DNA of 64,000 bases, taken from Rosellinia necatrix (lineage: Eukaryota > Ascomycota > Sordariomycetes > Xylariales > Xylariaceae). The position numbers and the translations under genes are program-made. Below, piece after piece: positions 12,438 to 23,600 of this stretch. Below the pieces are notes generated by a model. The model ran no database searches and was not told the DNA's origin. It saw nothing but the letters and a program-made list of their open reading frames with translations. The stretch lies in NCBI GenBank assembly GCA_021209875.1, contig JAGYVD010000001.1, positions 3,286,001-3,350,000 on the forward strand, given 5' to 3'. Within the stretch, counting starts at the first letter, position 1. Every line of letters starts with the position of its first letter.

Positions 12438-14388
12438 ATGAAGTTCGTTCGAAGTAGTGCCGGCCTGGTACCGGTGAAATTGACAGACCCTGCCCAAGAG
12501 TTCGTTTATAATCGAGTTACGATAAACGAAAACGGATCGATGAAATCGGAAACTAGAGGGCGTTTGACTCCAATCCCAAGTCCCCAGAAGCTGGCATCGA
12601 ATCCGCTAACCGACGCGATCTCCGAGAGTAAAATCGACCAAGATGTGCATTGTAAACAGTTTGCGGATGTCCTGCGGTCCTTCGAGGAGTCTCTTCCCAA
12701 TAATATCAAGACCCGGTTCGATCTCCAGGCCAAACATACGTGGTCGGAGGTTATTAACGAAGCTAAAATAGCCGAAATGAAGTACAACAATAAGGCAAAC
12801 AAGGAATCGCCTTTTGGCAGAGTGCGCGGACTTTTCCGGATACTTCGAAGCAATTCACCGGCCATGGAGAATTGGCTCGGTTTACTTCCTACGGAGAGCG
12901 CTTACGGAAGCTTGATATGTGGTGGTCTTAAAGTCATCCTGCGTGCGGCTACAAGGATGGATGAGGTCAAGGGGTTTGTTGTTCAGGCAATTGCCGCGAT
13001 TCCCGAAGAGATAGAGAAGGCTCAATTGCTGATCGACTACACCGAAGGCCAAGACACAAACCGGCGCCTTTACAATAGTGTCTCGTCCCTCTACTGTGCG
13101 GTATTCGACATCCTTAACGACATTATAGCCTGGTATAAGGACAGGTCTGCCAGGCGGCAAGTAAAGGCTTTGTTGCAACAGAGCACCTATGAAAAGAAGC
13201 TAGAGGAGAAAGTCGATACGTTTAAGGGGGCTATTTCGGCAGTGAAAAGCGAAGGTGAGCACCCATCGTCTTTCAGGGCTGTTCCCCGTAAAACCTGCAT
13301 TTTAGTGTGAAATGATAGAGTTGAATACCCACCCGGACGGAGCCTATCCGGGCATTGAGGAGCAAAATACAAGGACGCAACTGATGTGGCGTATAGCGGA
13401 AATCTGCGGCTTCCAGCGTCTCCAGACTATCGACGAGCGCACGCGCGAATTCCTAGAGGTCCAAGAAAGACTTGTCATCTTGTTGCGGAGTAGTCCGAGA
13501 CTCGATCATCGCACGGTTCAGTGGCGGCAACGCCCCCTGGTCGAAGCAGAGACACCAGCACGAAAAAGGAAGAGTATATCAAGGCGGTCGCTATGTGAGG
13601 CTGTCTTGCGTTATGACGAAGAGGTTCCTGGCGCTGATATAATTACCATTATGCGTGGGGGAGGCGAACTTAGTCTGAAGGCACAGGATACGGTTGTATA
13701 CGTTATAGAAAGCACGGCACTTAAAGCATGGTTGCTTGAGCCGAAGAACGCGGCCCTTCTCATCCGAGGCAACTCCGAAGAGTTGGACGGCGGTATATCC
13801 GCCGTATCGTTTGTCTCGGCCCACACCGTTCAGTCTATCGAGAAGGTACAACGAGGGCCACGTCTCATTAGCCTATGCTGGTTCGCGAAACAGCATCAAA
13901 ACACGCGCAGCGACGCCGACGCAAACGTGCACGGGGTGATGCGTTCGCTCATCGGACAGCTCGTGAATGCATACAGCGGATTCGACCTCTACTTCGTTAA
14001 GCGTAGCCACGCCATTGCCGTCCGCGAGGGAAATGATATCAGGACACTCTGTGACATTTTCGACAACTTGGTTTTCCAATTACCCAAGAAGACAACTGCC
14101 ATCTGTGTCATTGACTGGCTGGCTTGTCTGGAGTATCGCGAGAACCACGAGGCCCACTGCTTAGTCCAGCGACTTTTGTCGATAGTAAGGCATCCAAACG
14201 AAGACGGGGGTATCTTCAAACTCCTTCTAACACACGCTGGTGGGACATTTGAGGCGGCCAGTGTCTTTATTGGCAGAGGGGACATCCTCGAGGTCCCAGA
14301 GGATGGCAATGGAAAGGGGATGGGGTTCAATAAGCTGATGTGGGACACTGATATAGACGATAAGTTTGAGCATCTGGTTACTAGGTAG
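12438..14388 (+). CDS. STAND-like fungal protein with DUF7708-type N-terminus
   Basis: Two exons, 12438-13254 and 13319-14388, give 628 residues. The start is chosen at the ATG in AAAACAATGA, a good fungal context. Upstream codons in the same frame are open but unlike the family. Residues about 60-280 are helical and resemble the domain (DUF7708 type) found at the N-terminus of many fungal NACHT/STAND proteins, with ESAYGSLICGGLKVILRAA as the most typical stretch. The second half is laid out like the following NTPase region, with ALLIRGNSEELDGG, SLCWFAKQHQ, MRSLIGQLV and FKLLLTHA. Where a P-loop would sit there is no GxxxxGKS/T, so nucleotide hydrolysis is doubtful. No C-terminal repeats (ankyrin, WD40 or TPR) follow. 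Relatives act in, or are suspected of, non-self recognition, but no function can be assigned here. Confidence 0.8.
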
Positions 14389-14477
14389 ATCCAAGCGATA
14401 GATTTAAAGTTGAGAATGCTATATTGCATTGGCGAGAATGGCCCTCTATAGGGGTATAGAAAATGCTGTATTGGCAT

Positions 14478-14496
14478 ACCTACCTAGGTAGGTAAC
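14478..14496. repeat. Palindromic ACCTACCTAGGTAGGT word
   Basis: This is a near-perfect palindrome centred on CCTAGG. It is one of many copies scattered in the spacers of this window. Confidence 0.75.
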
Positions 14497-14682
14497 TACT
14501 TACCTAGTTAGTGTTGATCTGCTAGTGCACTTCGAGCTTTAGCTCACCTTTTGTGATGATAATACATGACGTCATACTACATTCTGACATGCACAATAGT
14601 GATAATACCTACCTACCTAATACCTATCGGCTGCATCATCGGAAATTCATTTATTATCAACCAATTCCCACGGGTCACAAGT

Positions 14683-15057
14683 ATGTCGTCTCAAGGAAGC
14701 TCAAACACTGGCAGTAAAACCGCAACCGGGACAGCGTCGGCTGTCACCACACCGGCCAACGCAGGCATTGGCGAGGACAAACCCAGGGTTTTTGATGCTC
14801 AGGGCACCGCTGGGAAGCAATTCACAGGTGAGGAGACCATACCTTGTGTTAAGGAATATATTCATAAACCTCAGCCTAGTGAGATGATAGCTAACACTGC
14901 TACTTACATAGAACAAGGCACACTCGGCGGCGCGGCTCAGAAGATAGGCGGGCCTTTGGACAAGGAGGGCATAATAGGGAAGCAATTCACTGCCGAGGGC
15001 AGCATCGGTGGCTCAGTGCAGTCCGCGATGGGAGGCACCAAGGGGAAAAGCAACTAG
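14683..15057 (+). CDS. Small Gly/Ser/Thr-rich repeat protein, unknown function
   Basis: Two exons, 14683-14827 and 14912-15057, join in phase and give 96 residues. I chose the ATG at 14683 because the upstream in-frame segment is hydrophobic and unlike the rest. The protein is hydrophilic and holds an imperfect repeat around GKQFTEQGTLGG and GKQFTAEGSIGG, with AAQKIGG and VQSAMGG after the two units. There is no signal peptide, membrane segment or cysteine. Such short, Gly-rich, probably disordered proteins are common in fungi, and several are stress- or conidiation-associated, but I do not recognise this family. Confidence 0.65.
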   Translation: MSSQGSSNTGSKTATGTASAVTTPANAGIGEDKPRVFDAQGTAGKQFTGEETIPCVKEYIHKPQPSEMIANTATYIEQGTLGGAAQKIGGPLDKEGIIGKQFTAEGSIGGSVQSAMGGTKGKSN

Positions 15058-15339
15058 ATACGCCAGACCCAAGGCCGACCGGATCAGTTGATCAGTTAGA
15101 GCGCGGGCGGGTAGGGGGCGGATAGGGGGGCGGATAGGGGGCGGGGGGAGTGCCATCCCTATGTAAGGATAAGATATGTAGAAATGTAATACCAACACGG
15201 CCGGCGTCAAACAACAGAAAATTGACCAATACTCGATAACACATTCGATAACACTACCTAGTGTAGGTAGGGCAAGAGTAGGTATACAACCGTATATCTC
15301 GCCTCAAACTCACCATAACCACCCCCCCCCCCCCTAAAA

Positions 15340-16327
15340 TCAGCCCTTCAGCGAGATATCCACAAACACGGGCCGGTGATCGCTCATGAACACGCCGTCG
15401 ACGACATTATCCACGACCTCGTACCGCGCCAGATCCCACGTCTCCGTGCCGTTGGGGCCGAGCCAGACGAAGTCGATGCGCGAGGCGACCTGCGGGATCT
15501 GGTCGGGGACGAACCCGGTGTACGTCTCGTAGGGGCCGAAGCGCGCGGCGTCCGCGGCCGCGACGTAGGCGTCGCCCAGCAGCCCGTCGGCGAGCACGGC
15601 CTCGTACGCGCCGTCGCCGGGCTCCGAGTTGAAGTCGCCCGTCAGCACGGCCGGCAGGTCGCTCCCCCCGCCCTCCCCTCCCCCCCACGCCGCCTGCAGC
15701 TCGCGGACGACGCCGAGCGCGATGCCGACGCCGGCGACGCGCGCCTCGCCGCTGACGTTGTCGAGGTGCGTGTTGGCCGCCACGAAGCGGCGGCCCGTCG
15801 CGCGGTCCTCGAACGCCGCCGCCAGCACGTACCGCCGCGACCCGGCGCCGGGCCAGTACGACGGCACGTCCGGCGTCGGCGACAGCCAGAGCTGGCGCGC
15901 GGCGCCCCCCGAGCAGCGCCAGCCGCCCCGGCTGGTAGAACAGCGGGCAGTACTCGCCGGCGCGGGCCCCGTCGTCGCGGCCCGTGCCCAGGTGCGCCCA
16001 CTCCTCCCCCCCCGTCTGCCCGAGCCCCGCCGCGATGTCCTGCAGCTGCGCGTCCAGCACTTCTTGCATCCCGATCACCACCGCCGGCCCGCTCGCGTTG
16101 GCCGCTGCGGCGGCGGCGGCGGCGGCGGCGGCGGCCACTGTCTTGATCACGAGTGGCCCCCGTACGCTCCACGGCCTCTCGTACGTGCTGGCCGCCGCCG
16201 CGTACCGGATGTTGAACGTCAGCACCCGCAGGCTGAGGGCCGGGTCTGCTGCTGCTGTTGCCTCCATTGTCTGTGCTGCTGTTGCTGCTGCTGGGAGCAG
16301 AGTTGCGAGGAGGGATGGCCAGCGCAT
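15340..16327 (-). CDS. Secreted endonuclease/exonuclease/phosphatase-family protein (one frameshift in the sequence)
   Basis: No intron is needed. The protein begins with a likely signal peptide (MRWPSLLATLLPAAATAAQ) and carries the metal-dependent EEP fold motifs: LTFNIRYA, VIGMQEV, ANTHLDN, LTGDFNSEPGDGAYEAV, RIDFVWLG and the C-terminal SDHRP with catalytic Asp-His. These point to a secreted phosphodiesterase or nuclease-like enzyme; substrate is unknown. The frame changes by one base between PGRLALLGG and LWLSPTPDVPSYWPG at the C6 run 15905-15910 (G6 on the coding strand). With one base fewer, the whole reads as about 328 residues. A poly-Ala stretch from GCC/GCG repeats lies near 16105-16135, just before VVIGMQEV. 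The gene is very GC-rich compared with its flanks. Confidence 0.85.
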
Positions 16328-16384
16328 TATGGTTCGAAGCGGGGGGAAGAAGTGTAAGTGTGTGCCCTATTAGAGATGCCTACG

Positions 16385-16412
16385 CATGTATGTATGTATG
16401 TATGTATGTATG
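16385..16412. repeat. (ATGT)n microsatellite
   Basis: There are seven tandem ATGT units, 15 to 45 bp inside the likely transcript leader of the EEP gene. Confidence 0.9.
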
Positions 16413-17012
16413 GACGCCCCGATTGGATAATGCGAATCTGGGAGGCGTTATGTGGTTTGCAACTTATTCATTGCCGAACTCAAAAATTTCCCATAGGGTG
16501 GGTAAAGTATTTGGTAGGGTCGCTGAGGTCAGAAGAATTGGACTAAAGGCTGTACTTGGGTTGGGTGGACATATGTATGATGAGAGTCGTCTACGGTACT
16601 GGTTATAATTAATTCTCGGGCCTTCTCCTTACATGACGATTCCCAACAGTCCCTGCGCCTTTGATTAATTCCAGAGCGGGCCGCACCGCTGCTCCTGTAA
16701 AGCCTGATTCGCCCTTCCCTCCGGGGGTACTGCGAGGGGGATTCACCTGCCTACCAAGGAAGGCTATGGTTACTATCAGTCTGAATGCACCCCCAGGATG
16801 GTTGGCGGCGTAGCATTCCGTCGAATATCACTCCCACGGATACGGCGAATACGGTCTAGTTTCTTCGACACGTGAACCGCCAGGCATTGGTAGTGTGTGT
16901 CTGTTTACGTCACTTGGCATTGAGTCGTCTGTGGTTGGGGATCGACCCCCGCGCTGGTTGGCGAGGACGATACGGGGTCACCAAGGTGTCGGTAACTACC
17001 TACCTAACCTAC

Positions 17013-17080
17013 CTGGGTGAGTGGGTGGATAGGTGAGTAGGTGAATAGGTGGATAGGTGGATAGGTGGGTATGTGGGTAG
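17013..17080. repeat. GGTGGATA/GGTGAGTA tandem repeat
   Basis: Eight-base units with small variations (GGTGGATA, GGTGAGTA, GGTGAATA, GGTGGGTA) follow one another. The start abuts ACCTACC words of the dispersed family. Confidence 0.8.
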
Positions 17081-17229
17081 GCATCACTTGTTTGTAAGTT
17101 GGTTTTATCTAGATACCTAGATTCTGAGGTCGTTTCGTGCCCGAGTTCAAGGCATGGTTTTGGAATGGTTGGAAGATACAATTTCTCACGATCGGTAATA
17201 AAAATTGTTTGCTTATTTGGCACGAGAAG

Positions 17230-17275
17230 TATACTCCTCGGGGCAAAGCTGCCCTTTGCGTCTCGAGGAGGTATA
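17230..17275. repeat. Inverted repeat / hairpin
   Basis: The outer arms are TATACTCCTCG and CGAGGAGGTATA. Inside them GCAAAG and CTTTGC pair around CTGCC. The fold would be a stem of roughly 17 pairs with an internal loop. It lies about 250 bp past the 3-prime end of the channel gene. Confidence 0.7.
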
Positions 17276-17531
17276 TTATGAATATGTAATTGCTACAATG
17301 TGGCGTTAGAAACGCCCTCTAATCTCATAGGTCGGTTATGCAACCATGTTCATGCATCCGTCTCTAATCTGACCTGTCCCTTTTGAGATTGCAGCATCAT
17401 GATGGGATAGCCGGCCCTAAATCAAGTCAATGGAAACCAGAACACCAAACACCGCAGTCCCAGCCCCCAGAGGCCGTATATATGCCAAGAGTTCCTCCGC
17501 ATTATATACACCGTACTACCTCGACATCATA

Positions 17532-20500
17532 TTACCACCCGCCTGAGGGATCGCGTCTCGGCCGCCGCGCCTCTCGGAAATAATTATACTGCATGGGATC
17601 ATGTTCGGGTGAAGTCATGTCTTCGTCCTGAGGTAGGCCACCGTAGCCCTGGGGCCCGCCACCTAACATTCCGGCACCGCCCGGTGTTCTGCTCAATCGC
17701 TCTGCACTGCGTTCCCTAAACCCACGTGCAGGAGCAACTGGCATGGGTGCGGCGTTGCCCACTAGGTTGGTATTGCTGTCGTTGGCCTGTGAGTAGAGTG
17801 GGTTTCGTGCCTGGCCCATATCTACAGGGGGCGAGTACGGACTCCCCATCGGCCGCGAATATCCGGTCGGGTACGTCATCCCAACCTCCGAGACGGGCGA
17901 GAGTATCCTGCTGGGGCCGGGGCTCGGTATACGAGGCACCGGAGGTTTAGGACTTCCTGACCGGGACATGGGTTCACTACCTTCCCACATGCTTCCTGGC
18001 GTGCCCGGACGCATGATGTCATTTGAACGACCGAAGATATCCCCTGCGCCGTGTTCCGAGGCGAATTCCGATCGATTCTTATAGTATTCAAAATCAAGAC
18101 GCGACTCCGGCACAATTTCGAACCCGGGAATTCCTGCAGACTTGCCTGGTCTAGCCGAATTCATAGGCTTCATAGCATAAGCATCTGAGTAGCCCGAGGT
18201 AGACAATGTGTCTCCCGAGTCGGCAGTACGCCCATCGGATAGCCGCCCCCTATAAACTGAAGCCAGGATATTCTGTGCCTTGGCGTGAACCATTGGGGTA
18301 ATGAGATTTCTGTAGAGTGCAGGGTGGCCGAATCGCGCAGCGAGATTACTGCCAGATCGCAGAGGATCCTTGAGAGCGCCAGTTTCGGGGTGCTTGTTGA
18401 TAGATTGGATGGAATAGTAGTGCATCTTGGCATCAAATGTTCGAGAGCAGTATATCTTGAAGATGATCATGATGACCGGTAATGGGACCGTGGCGAATGC
18501 CTGGATGTGATCCCCCACGCCCCTTTCGAAGACGGCCAAGAATATGACAAGATTCGCAAGAATGGTGCCAAAAACAAGGCGATTGAATATGACACGCCAG
18601 AACATCCCGCCAGACTCGTTTTTGGTGACGAAAATGTAGAGAAGCAAGTACTTTTTCAACCAGACGTCAATGGAGAAATAGAGCGCGGCAGCCGGGAGAA
18701 CCAATGGCTGGAGACCACCGAAGCACAACGCCACAGTAGAATAAAACAAAAAGTAATTATAATAACTTGCATAGTCAAACGTTGGTGGCGCTGTAAGTTC
18801 GATCATTTCTCTCGGTGTAGGGCTTGAAAATTTGCGCATAAAGAAGCTGTAGACCAACGGCCATAGCTGTGCCAGATCGATCGCAGCACCTAGGTTTCTC
18901 TGTAGAAGCCAAGTAACCCAGAAGGCTGAGACGTTGCATAGGGAAATAAACAGCGTCTCGAAGAATTTGCTATCCAGAATTGCGTTTCCGATATCTGATC
19001 CCTTAGTAGTAGTTTCGATGATTGTGATGATGGTACTCCATATTGTATTGAATAGTGAGAACACGATGAGATTGTTGAAGATGAAAAAGGCATATAGTTT
19101 CGCGACGACATGGCGGTCGCGGCCGGTCTTCGTTCGGTCGCCAGCTCTAATAGAGAGACGACGGAAGATGATCGGAAGAACTAGGTAGGTCAAGGAAGTA
19201 ATGGCTGGAGACGCCACACCCTGAACGATACCCCAGAATGCCGTATTAGCTGTCAACTGCTCACGAAAATCTCTCCACACTAGGCCCAAGTTACTCAAGT
19301 TCGACACGAAAATAGCGATCAGCGCGTTCGGGGCAACCCAGAGGAAAGTTAGGAGAACAATCCAAAGATTGATGACAAGCCTGCGCCAGCTTCGGGCTGA
19401 TGGGGTAAGAGGCATATTATCCCAGATGATATCGTTAGGCTTGGGCGCAAGGACGACGGTGGTACCGAGAGGCTTCTTCTTGCGAAGGGTATATGCGATG
19501 GCGTGTGCCTCCGGGATATCATCGTAACTCGCAAATCCGTAAGTAAAGGTATTGCGTCTGTCGAGGCTGTTTCGAACCTCCTTTATCTCAATTTCAAGTT
19601 CCTGAATCCGCTGTGTTAAATAGTCGATAGCATCGATCTTTTGGCCCTTGGGATAAGTGCTATACGAAGGATCGCTTTTGGAGGGATGGCACACGGGCCG
19701 AGCGGGAGGGAGGTTTTGAGGATCCTTTAGATACTTGGCAAGAACCTTTTCGAGTTTCCGAACAGCACGATCATGTTGCTCAATAAGGCTAGGTATAAGC
19801 TTAACGTTGCGTGCGATGACCGTCCTGGAGAAGGAAGATTGTGGGAGCGCGCTATCGATAATCCTCGCAATACCTTCGTCCGAGCCCATGTTCTTTGGAA
19901 TATCATTTAACTACCGAAATGTTAGTTGCCCGTATCCTCCCCTCGTAGTGGTCTAGCTTACCATGAGAGTTCTCGCTGAAAGGCTACTCTGATACTCCTC
20001 ACTCTCAAAGTAGAGGCGTCGGAGTCGGAATATTTGCCTATAATTCCACCACAAGAAGAAACAGATAATGATATTAAACAGGTATCCGACCACAACAAGG
20101 GCCCAGAGAGGTTCGCCCCAGACATTCGCAGGCGTGAGTCTCAAAAACCACTTCTGGAGCGGATCATCGTCCGAATTCTTCGTCCAGTAGATGGGCAGCA
20201 GCACGGCGGTTCCCAGTGTAGCGACTATGAGAAAGATGTTCCTGCACATCTGCATAATTCTGATGAAAATAGCGGCATCCATACCAGCGTGCGCCACGAG
20301 ATCTTTCTCAGTGGTGCGCCATAATGGCATAACCCAAGCAAAGACCCCCTTTCCTATAGGCGGCGGTGCATGTTTCTCATCGGCATGCTTCAACTTGGGA
20401 GCATAGATAACGGTATTATAAGGACGGACGAAGGAGAAGACGAGCGCGGTAAAGGCGGTGATTCCCACCGATGTGCCAAGAGCCGACCATATAGCACTAT

Positions 20501-20626
20501 CTGTCAACTATACAATATGTTAGCATGATGCCCTAACGAGGGGCGCCACTTCTGAGGCATTCTCACAGGCTGCTTGAAGGGGTTTTTCAACAAATCCAAG
20601 AGCTCCTCGGCTGGTGACTTTTCCAT
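17532..20626 (-). CDS. CSC1/OSCA-like calcium-permeable cation channel family protein
   Basis: Three exons, 20626-20567, 20507-19962 and 19910-17532, join in phase and give 994 residues. The first exon codes only MEKSPAEELLDLLKNPFKQP. The N-terminal region has three membrane segments (around SVGITAFTALVFSF, NIFLIVATLGTAVLLPI and LFNIIICFFLWW). A large cytosolic region follows (residues about 200-390) with the RNA-recognition-like fold seen in this family, containing NTFTYGFASYDDIPEAH and PNDIIWDNM. Then comes the multi-pass channel core, for example LVINLWIVLLTFLWVAPNALI, FNNLIVFSLFNTIW and LVLPAAALYFSIDVWLKKYLL. The C-terminal 200 residues are polar, Pro/Ser/Gly-rich and probably disordered. 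The family (CSC1/RSN1, DUF221) forms osmosensitive or Ca2+-permeable cation channels, or traffic-related proteins, in the plasma membrane. Confidence 0.93.
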
Positions 20627-23600
20627 AGTGGTTTCGTGAAGACCTTCTTCTATGGAGGGACGGCCGGGGTTGATGGATATCGGAGTCGGTCAGAAGCGCA
20701 AAGTAGCCACTAGCCGGAAAACCAAGACTGGCTCTTTGTCGAAGACGGTAGTTGAATGGGTGCGTTTACAAAAACGAAGCGGATCGCATGTGGTCGAGCT
20801 CTACCAAAGCCTGGGTAGTCAGATATGGTGATTTCTTTCGCGTCGTGGCAATCGTCCCAGTACCGTAGCTCGGCTATCCCGGTGTTCTAATGCCGCGTAG
20901 TGATTCGACGAAAACTAGGAACAGATTTCCAAAAAAACCCTAATCGGCCGTGAACGAGCGGATCGGCCTTTTTAGGGCGAGGCGGAAAAGGGCACCCCGG
21001 ACTCGGCCTTCCGCGTGGAGGCTAACTTATGCTCGGAAAGGATATATAAGACAGAGATAAGTTTTCTGGGTTGACGTTTAAGACTGAACTGAACGTTGAT
21101 CGGCAGCGGTAGGTCGATAGTGTGCGTGGATGAGCGGAGTTCCAGGGTCAGGAGGGAAAGGCCAGGGTATTCAGGGGAACAAACGAATGTAGCTCTGGGA
21201 TGCGATAGATTGAACAGCCTCCAAGCTTCTACGCGAAACGGACGATGGGCTAGCTAAACGAGGGAGATGGGGGAGGTGTAGGGGACGCAGGCGAAAGCGC
21301 GTGAGATTTACACCATCAGAACAGCGTCAGTGCGTTTTGATGCTGGAGAAAGATGTTTATGTTCTATCTTGATTACCAGACCAGGGAGGGATTGGAATGG
21401 TGAAAGGGTACGTAGCATCCGCCGGACTAACAGCAGTGGCCGGAACACGTCGAGACCTGGTAGAAAATTTCTATTGGTGTTGATTGGACACAACGGCCTT
21501 CGTCTAGCAAGGGGTTACAGACTAGACTTGCCTGGTTTGGTAAGTACTTTAGCCCTATTGAAACATTAGCGTAGGGACTCCATAAACACCTGCTGCTACT
21601 GCGTATGGACAAGTACGACGTACGGGTACATAGGTTGGTACATACGTTGGTTACCTCTAAGGTAGCGCCTCTATCACATTTTCAAGTCCATAGGTAGGTA
21701 CTATCAATTTGATATTTTGTACGGATTCTGTACAAATTTATGCGTTTAGGAAGATAAATGCCTATAGCTGGACGGGCTAAAAGGCGTGGAAGATTATAAA
21801 AACCGTTCACGACGTTACAAGTATATTCTCGATTACCTGCAAGGGGCATTGTCAGTCAACCCTATACACTACAACGTCGCAGCCGCTGTCGCCACGAACT
21901 TTGTAGGGATATCTTGCGCTAACGACATTAGGCACGCTAGCTACCCATGTTGAACCAAGTTCTATCAAATGAATCACGGCCAAATATCACCAAGCAAAAG
22001 GTTATTAAGGAGAACCTCTAATCGCACCTAAGCCTATCCGTAACGAGACCATGCTACTATCACCTGCTACTACAAGTGCATACTATGTGCTCAATCCAGT
22101 TGTCAAGGAATATCTATTTTTGCTTCAAACATAAGGCGGGTTTATGACACCAAACGAACAAAAAACGAATCTGGGTACAACTAACCATATCAAGGAAAGG
22201 AATTGGCCCAGGCTTAGCGTGGTCCCGTCCCCACTCCCCGCCGCTAGCTATGCGGGTTTGAGGAGTCGATCAAGGGTCTTGCCCATCCAATACGAGAAAT
22301 GGTTTTATGCGAGGAAGCTATGTATGTACACTACTGAGTAGATAGAGCGGCTGTCGTGATAGTGTAGTGTACAGCATGTACCTGTAACGTGATGGGAATT
22401 GGTGAGAACGGACGGCCCTGTGCACATCTCAGCTGACCTTAAGATGTGATTCCGTCTCGCTATAACACTCGTGTACCAAATCCTTCTCTTGGTGTAGTTG
22501 TGGCATGAGGGCGAATTTGGTAGACCACGCATAACGATACAGCACCGGTGCATATACCTATACATACATGCATACGTTGAATAGATCTGCGCAGAGTTGC
22601 GGCCAATCTCGAGTCTTTACGGGGCAACGCTAACCGGCAAAGTGCTGCTCTGCGTCTTGGTATGTCTGTAGGTACGTAACGCATCTGTAGCTAATGACGT
22701 AGGTAGTTTATTGGAGATGAGGCTAATAAGTCCAGACCCAACAATTCCTCGGTATGTACATATCTGGACGGCCTCCAATTGCGGGTTGGCTTACTGCCGT
22801 TCCTGCAGCATTACGATTAAATGTTACCTACCTACATACAAGTAGCATAACATCATACAGACCTAGGTAGGTACATAGGTACATACATACCTAGATTAAC
22901 TAATCGGGCTAGCTATTTATACCTCAGTGTTGGTCTGTCTCATCATATGCCTGTCTTATTGTACTGTGCTATGTCACGCGACCCTGAGTCATGTCATTGA
23001 TTATTGCTGGTAACTATATGAGCGGACGCCCCAAGAAGGCCGATCGATTGTCTGCGTCGTCTCAGCATCCCAGCTCTTGTATAAATGGCTAGCATATTTG
23101 CTGAACGTCATCCGATCGGCGACTCGCTTGGCCACGTCCTAGATATCATAGTAGCCCTATTGTAAACATCACATGTGCAGCGCGAGGATGATAACCTGCG
23201 AATGAGCTAGCTTCCTCTAAGTTCATTAGGTAGCGTTCCATCGTTGGCACAAACACCATTTACACTACGCACACAGCCTCCGACGGTGTCTATTTAATTG
23301 CGCCATGGACCTCAACCCCCTCAGAGGCTGCTCACGTAAGGTAGAGCGATCTGAAGGTACGGAAGACCACTGTGACCTTAGTTTCCAGACAGCCCGATCG
23401 ATCGGTTACCTCCGACAGCGAGGTCCTATACCACGGCGAACAGATATCGTATCGCTGACGGCATCGGAGGTAGGTATGAGACATCTATCACCCAGCCCTA
23501 AATCTCGTCCTTGCATGTAAGCAGAGCATCCAACTCAACAATCCCAAGCTCCGAGGTCACCTTTCACGCAACAGGTTACGAGGCGAATATATAAAACTCC

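Larger units (their letters stand above)
16328..17531. other. Intergenic region with ATGT and GGTGGATA repeats and a hairpin
   Basis: This is the spacer between the promoter side of the EEP gene and the 3-prime end of the channel gene. It contains an (ATGT)7 run, a GGTGGATA-type array at 17013-17080 and a long inverted repeat at 17230-17275. I see no coding potential. Confidence 0.6.

Noticed and set aside
16931..16955. Possible tRNA T-arm (GGGGATCGACCCCC)
   Set aside because: The loop would be too small and no acceptor, D or anticodon arm can be drawn around it.
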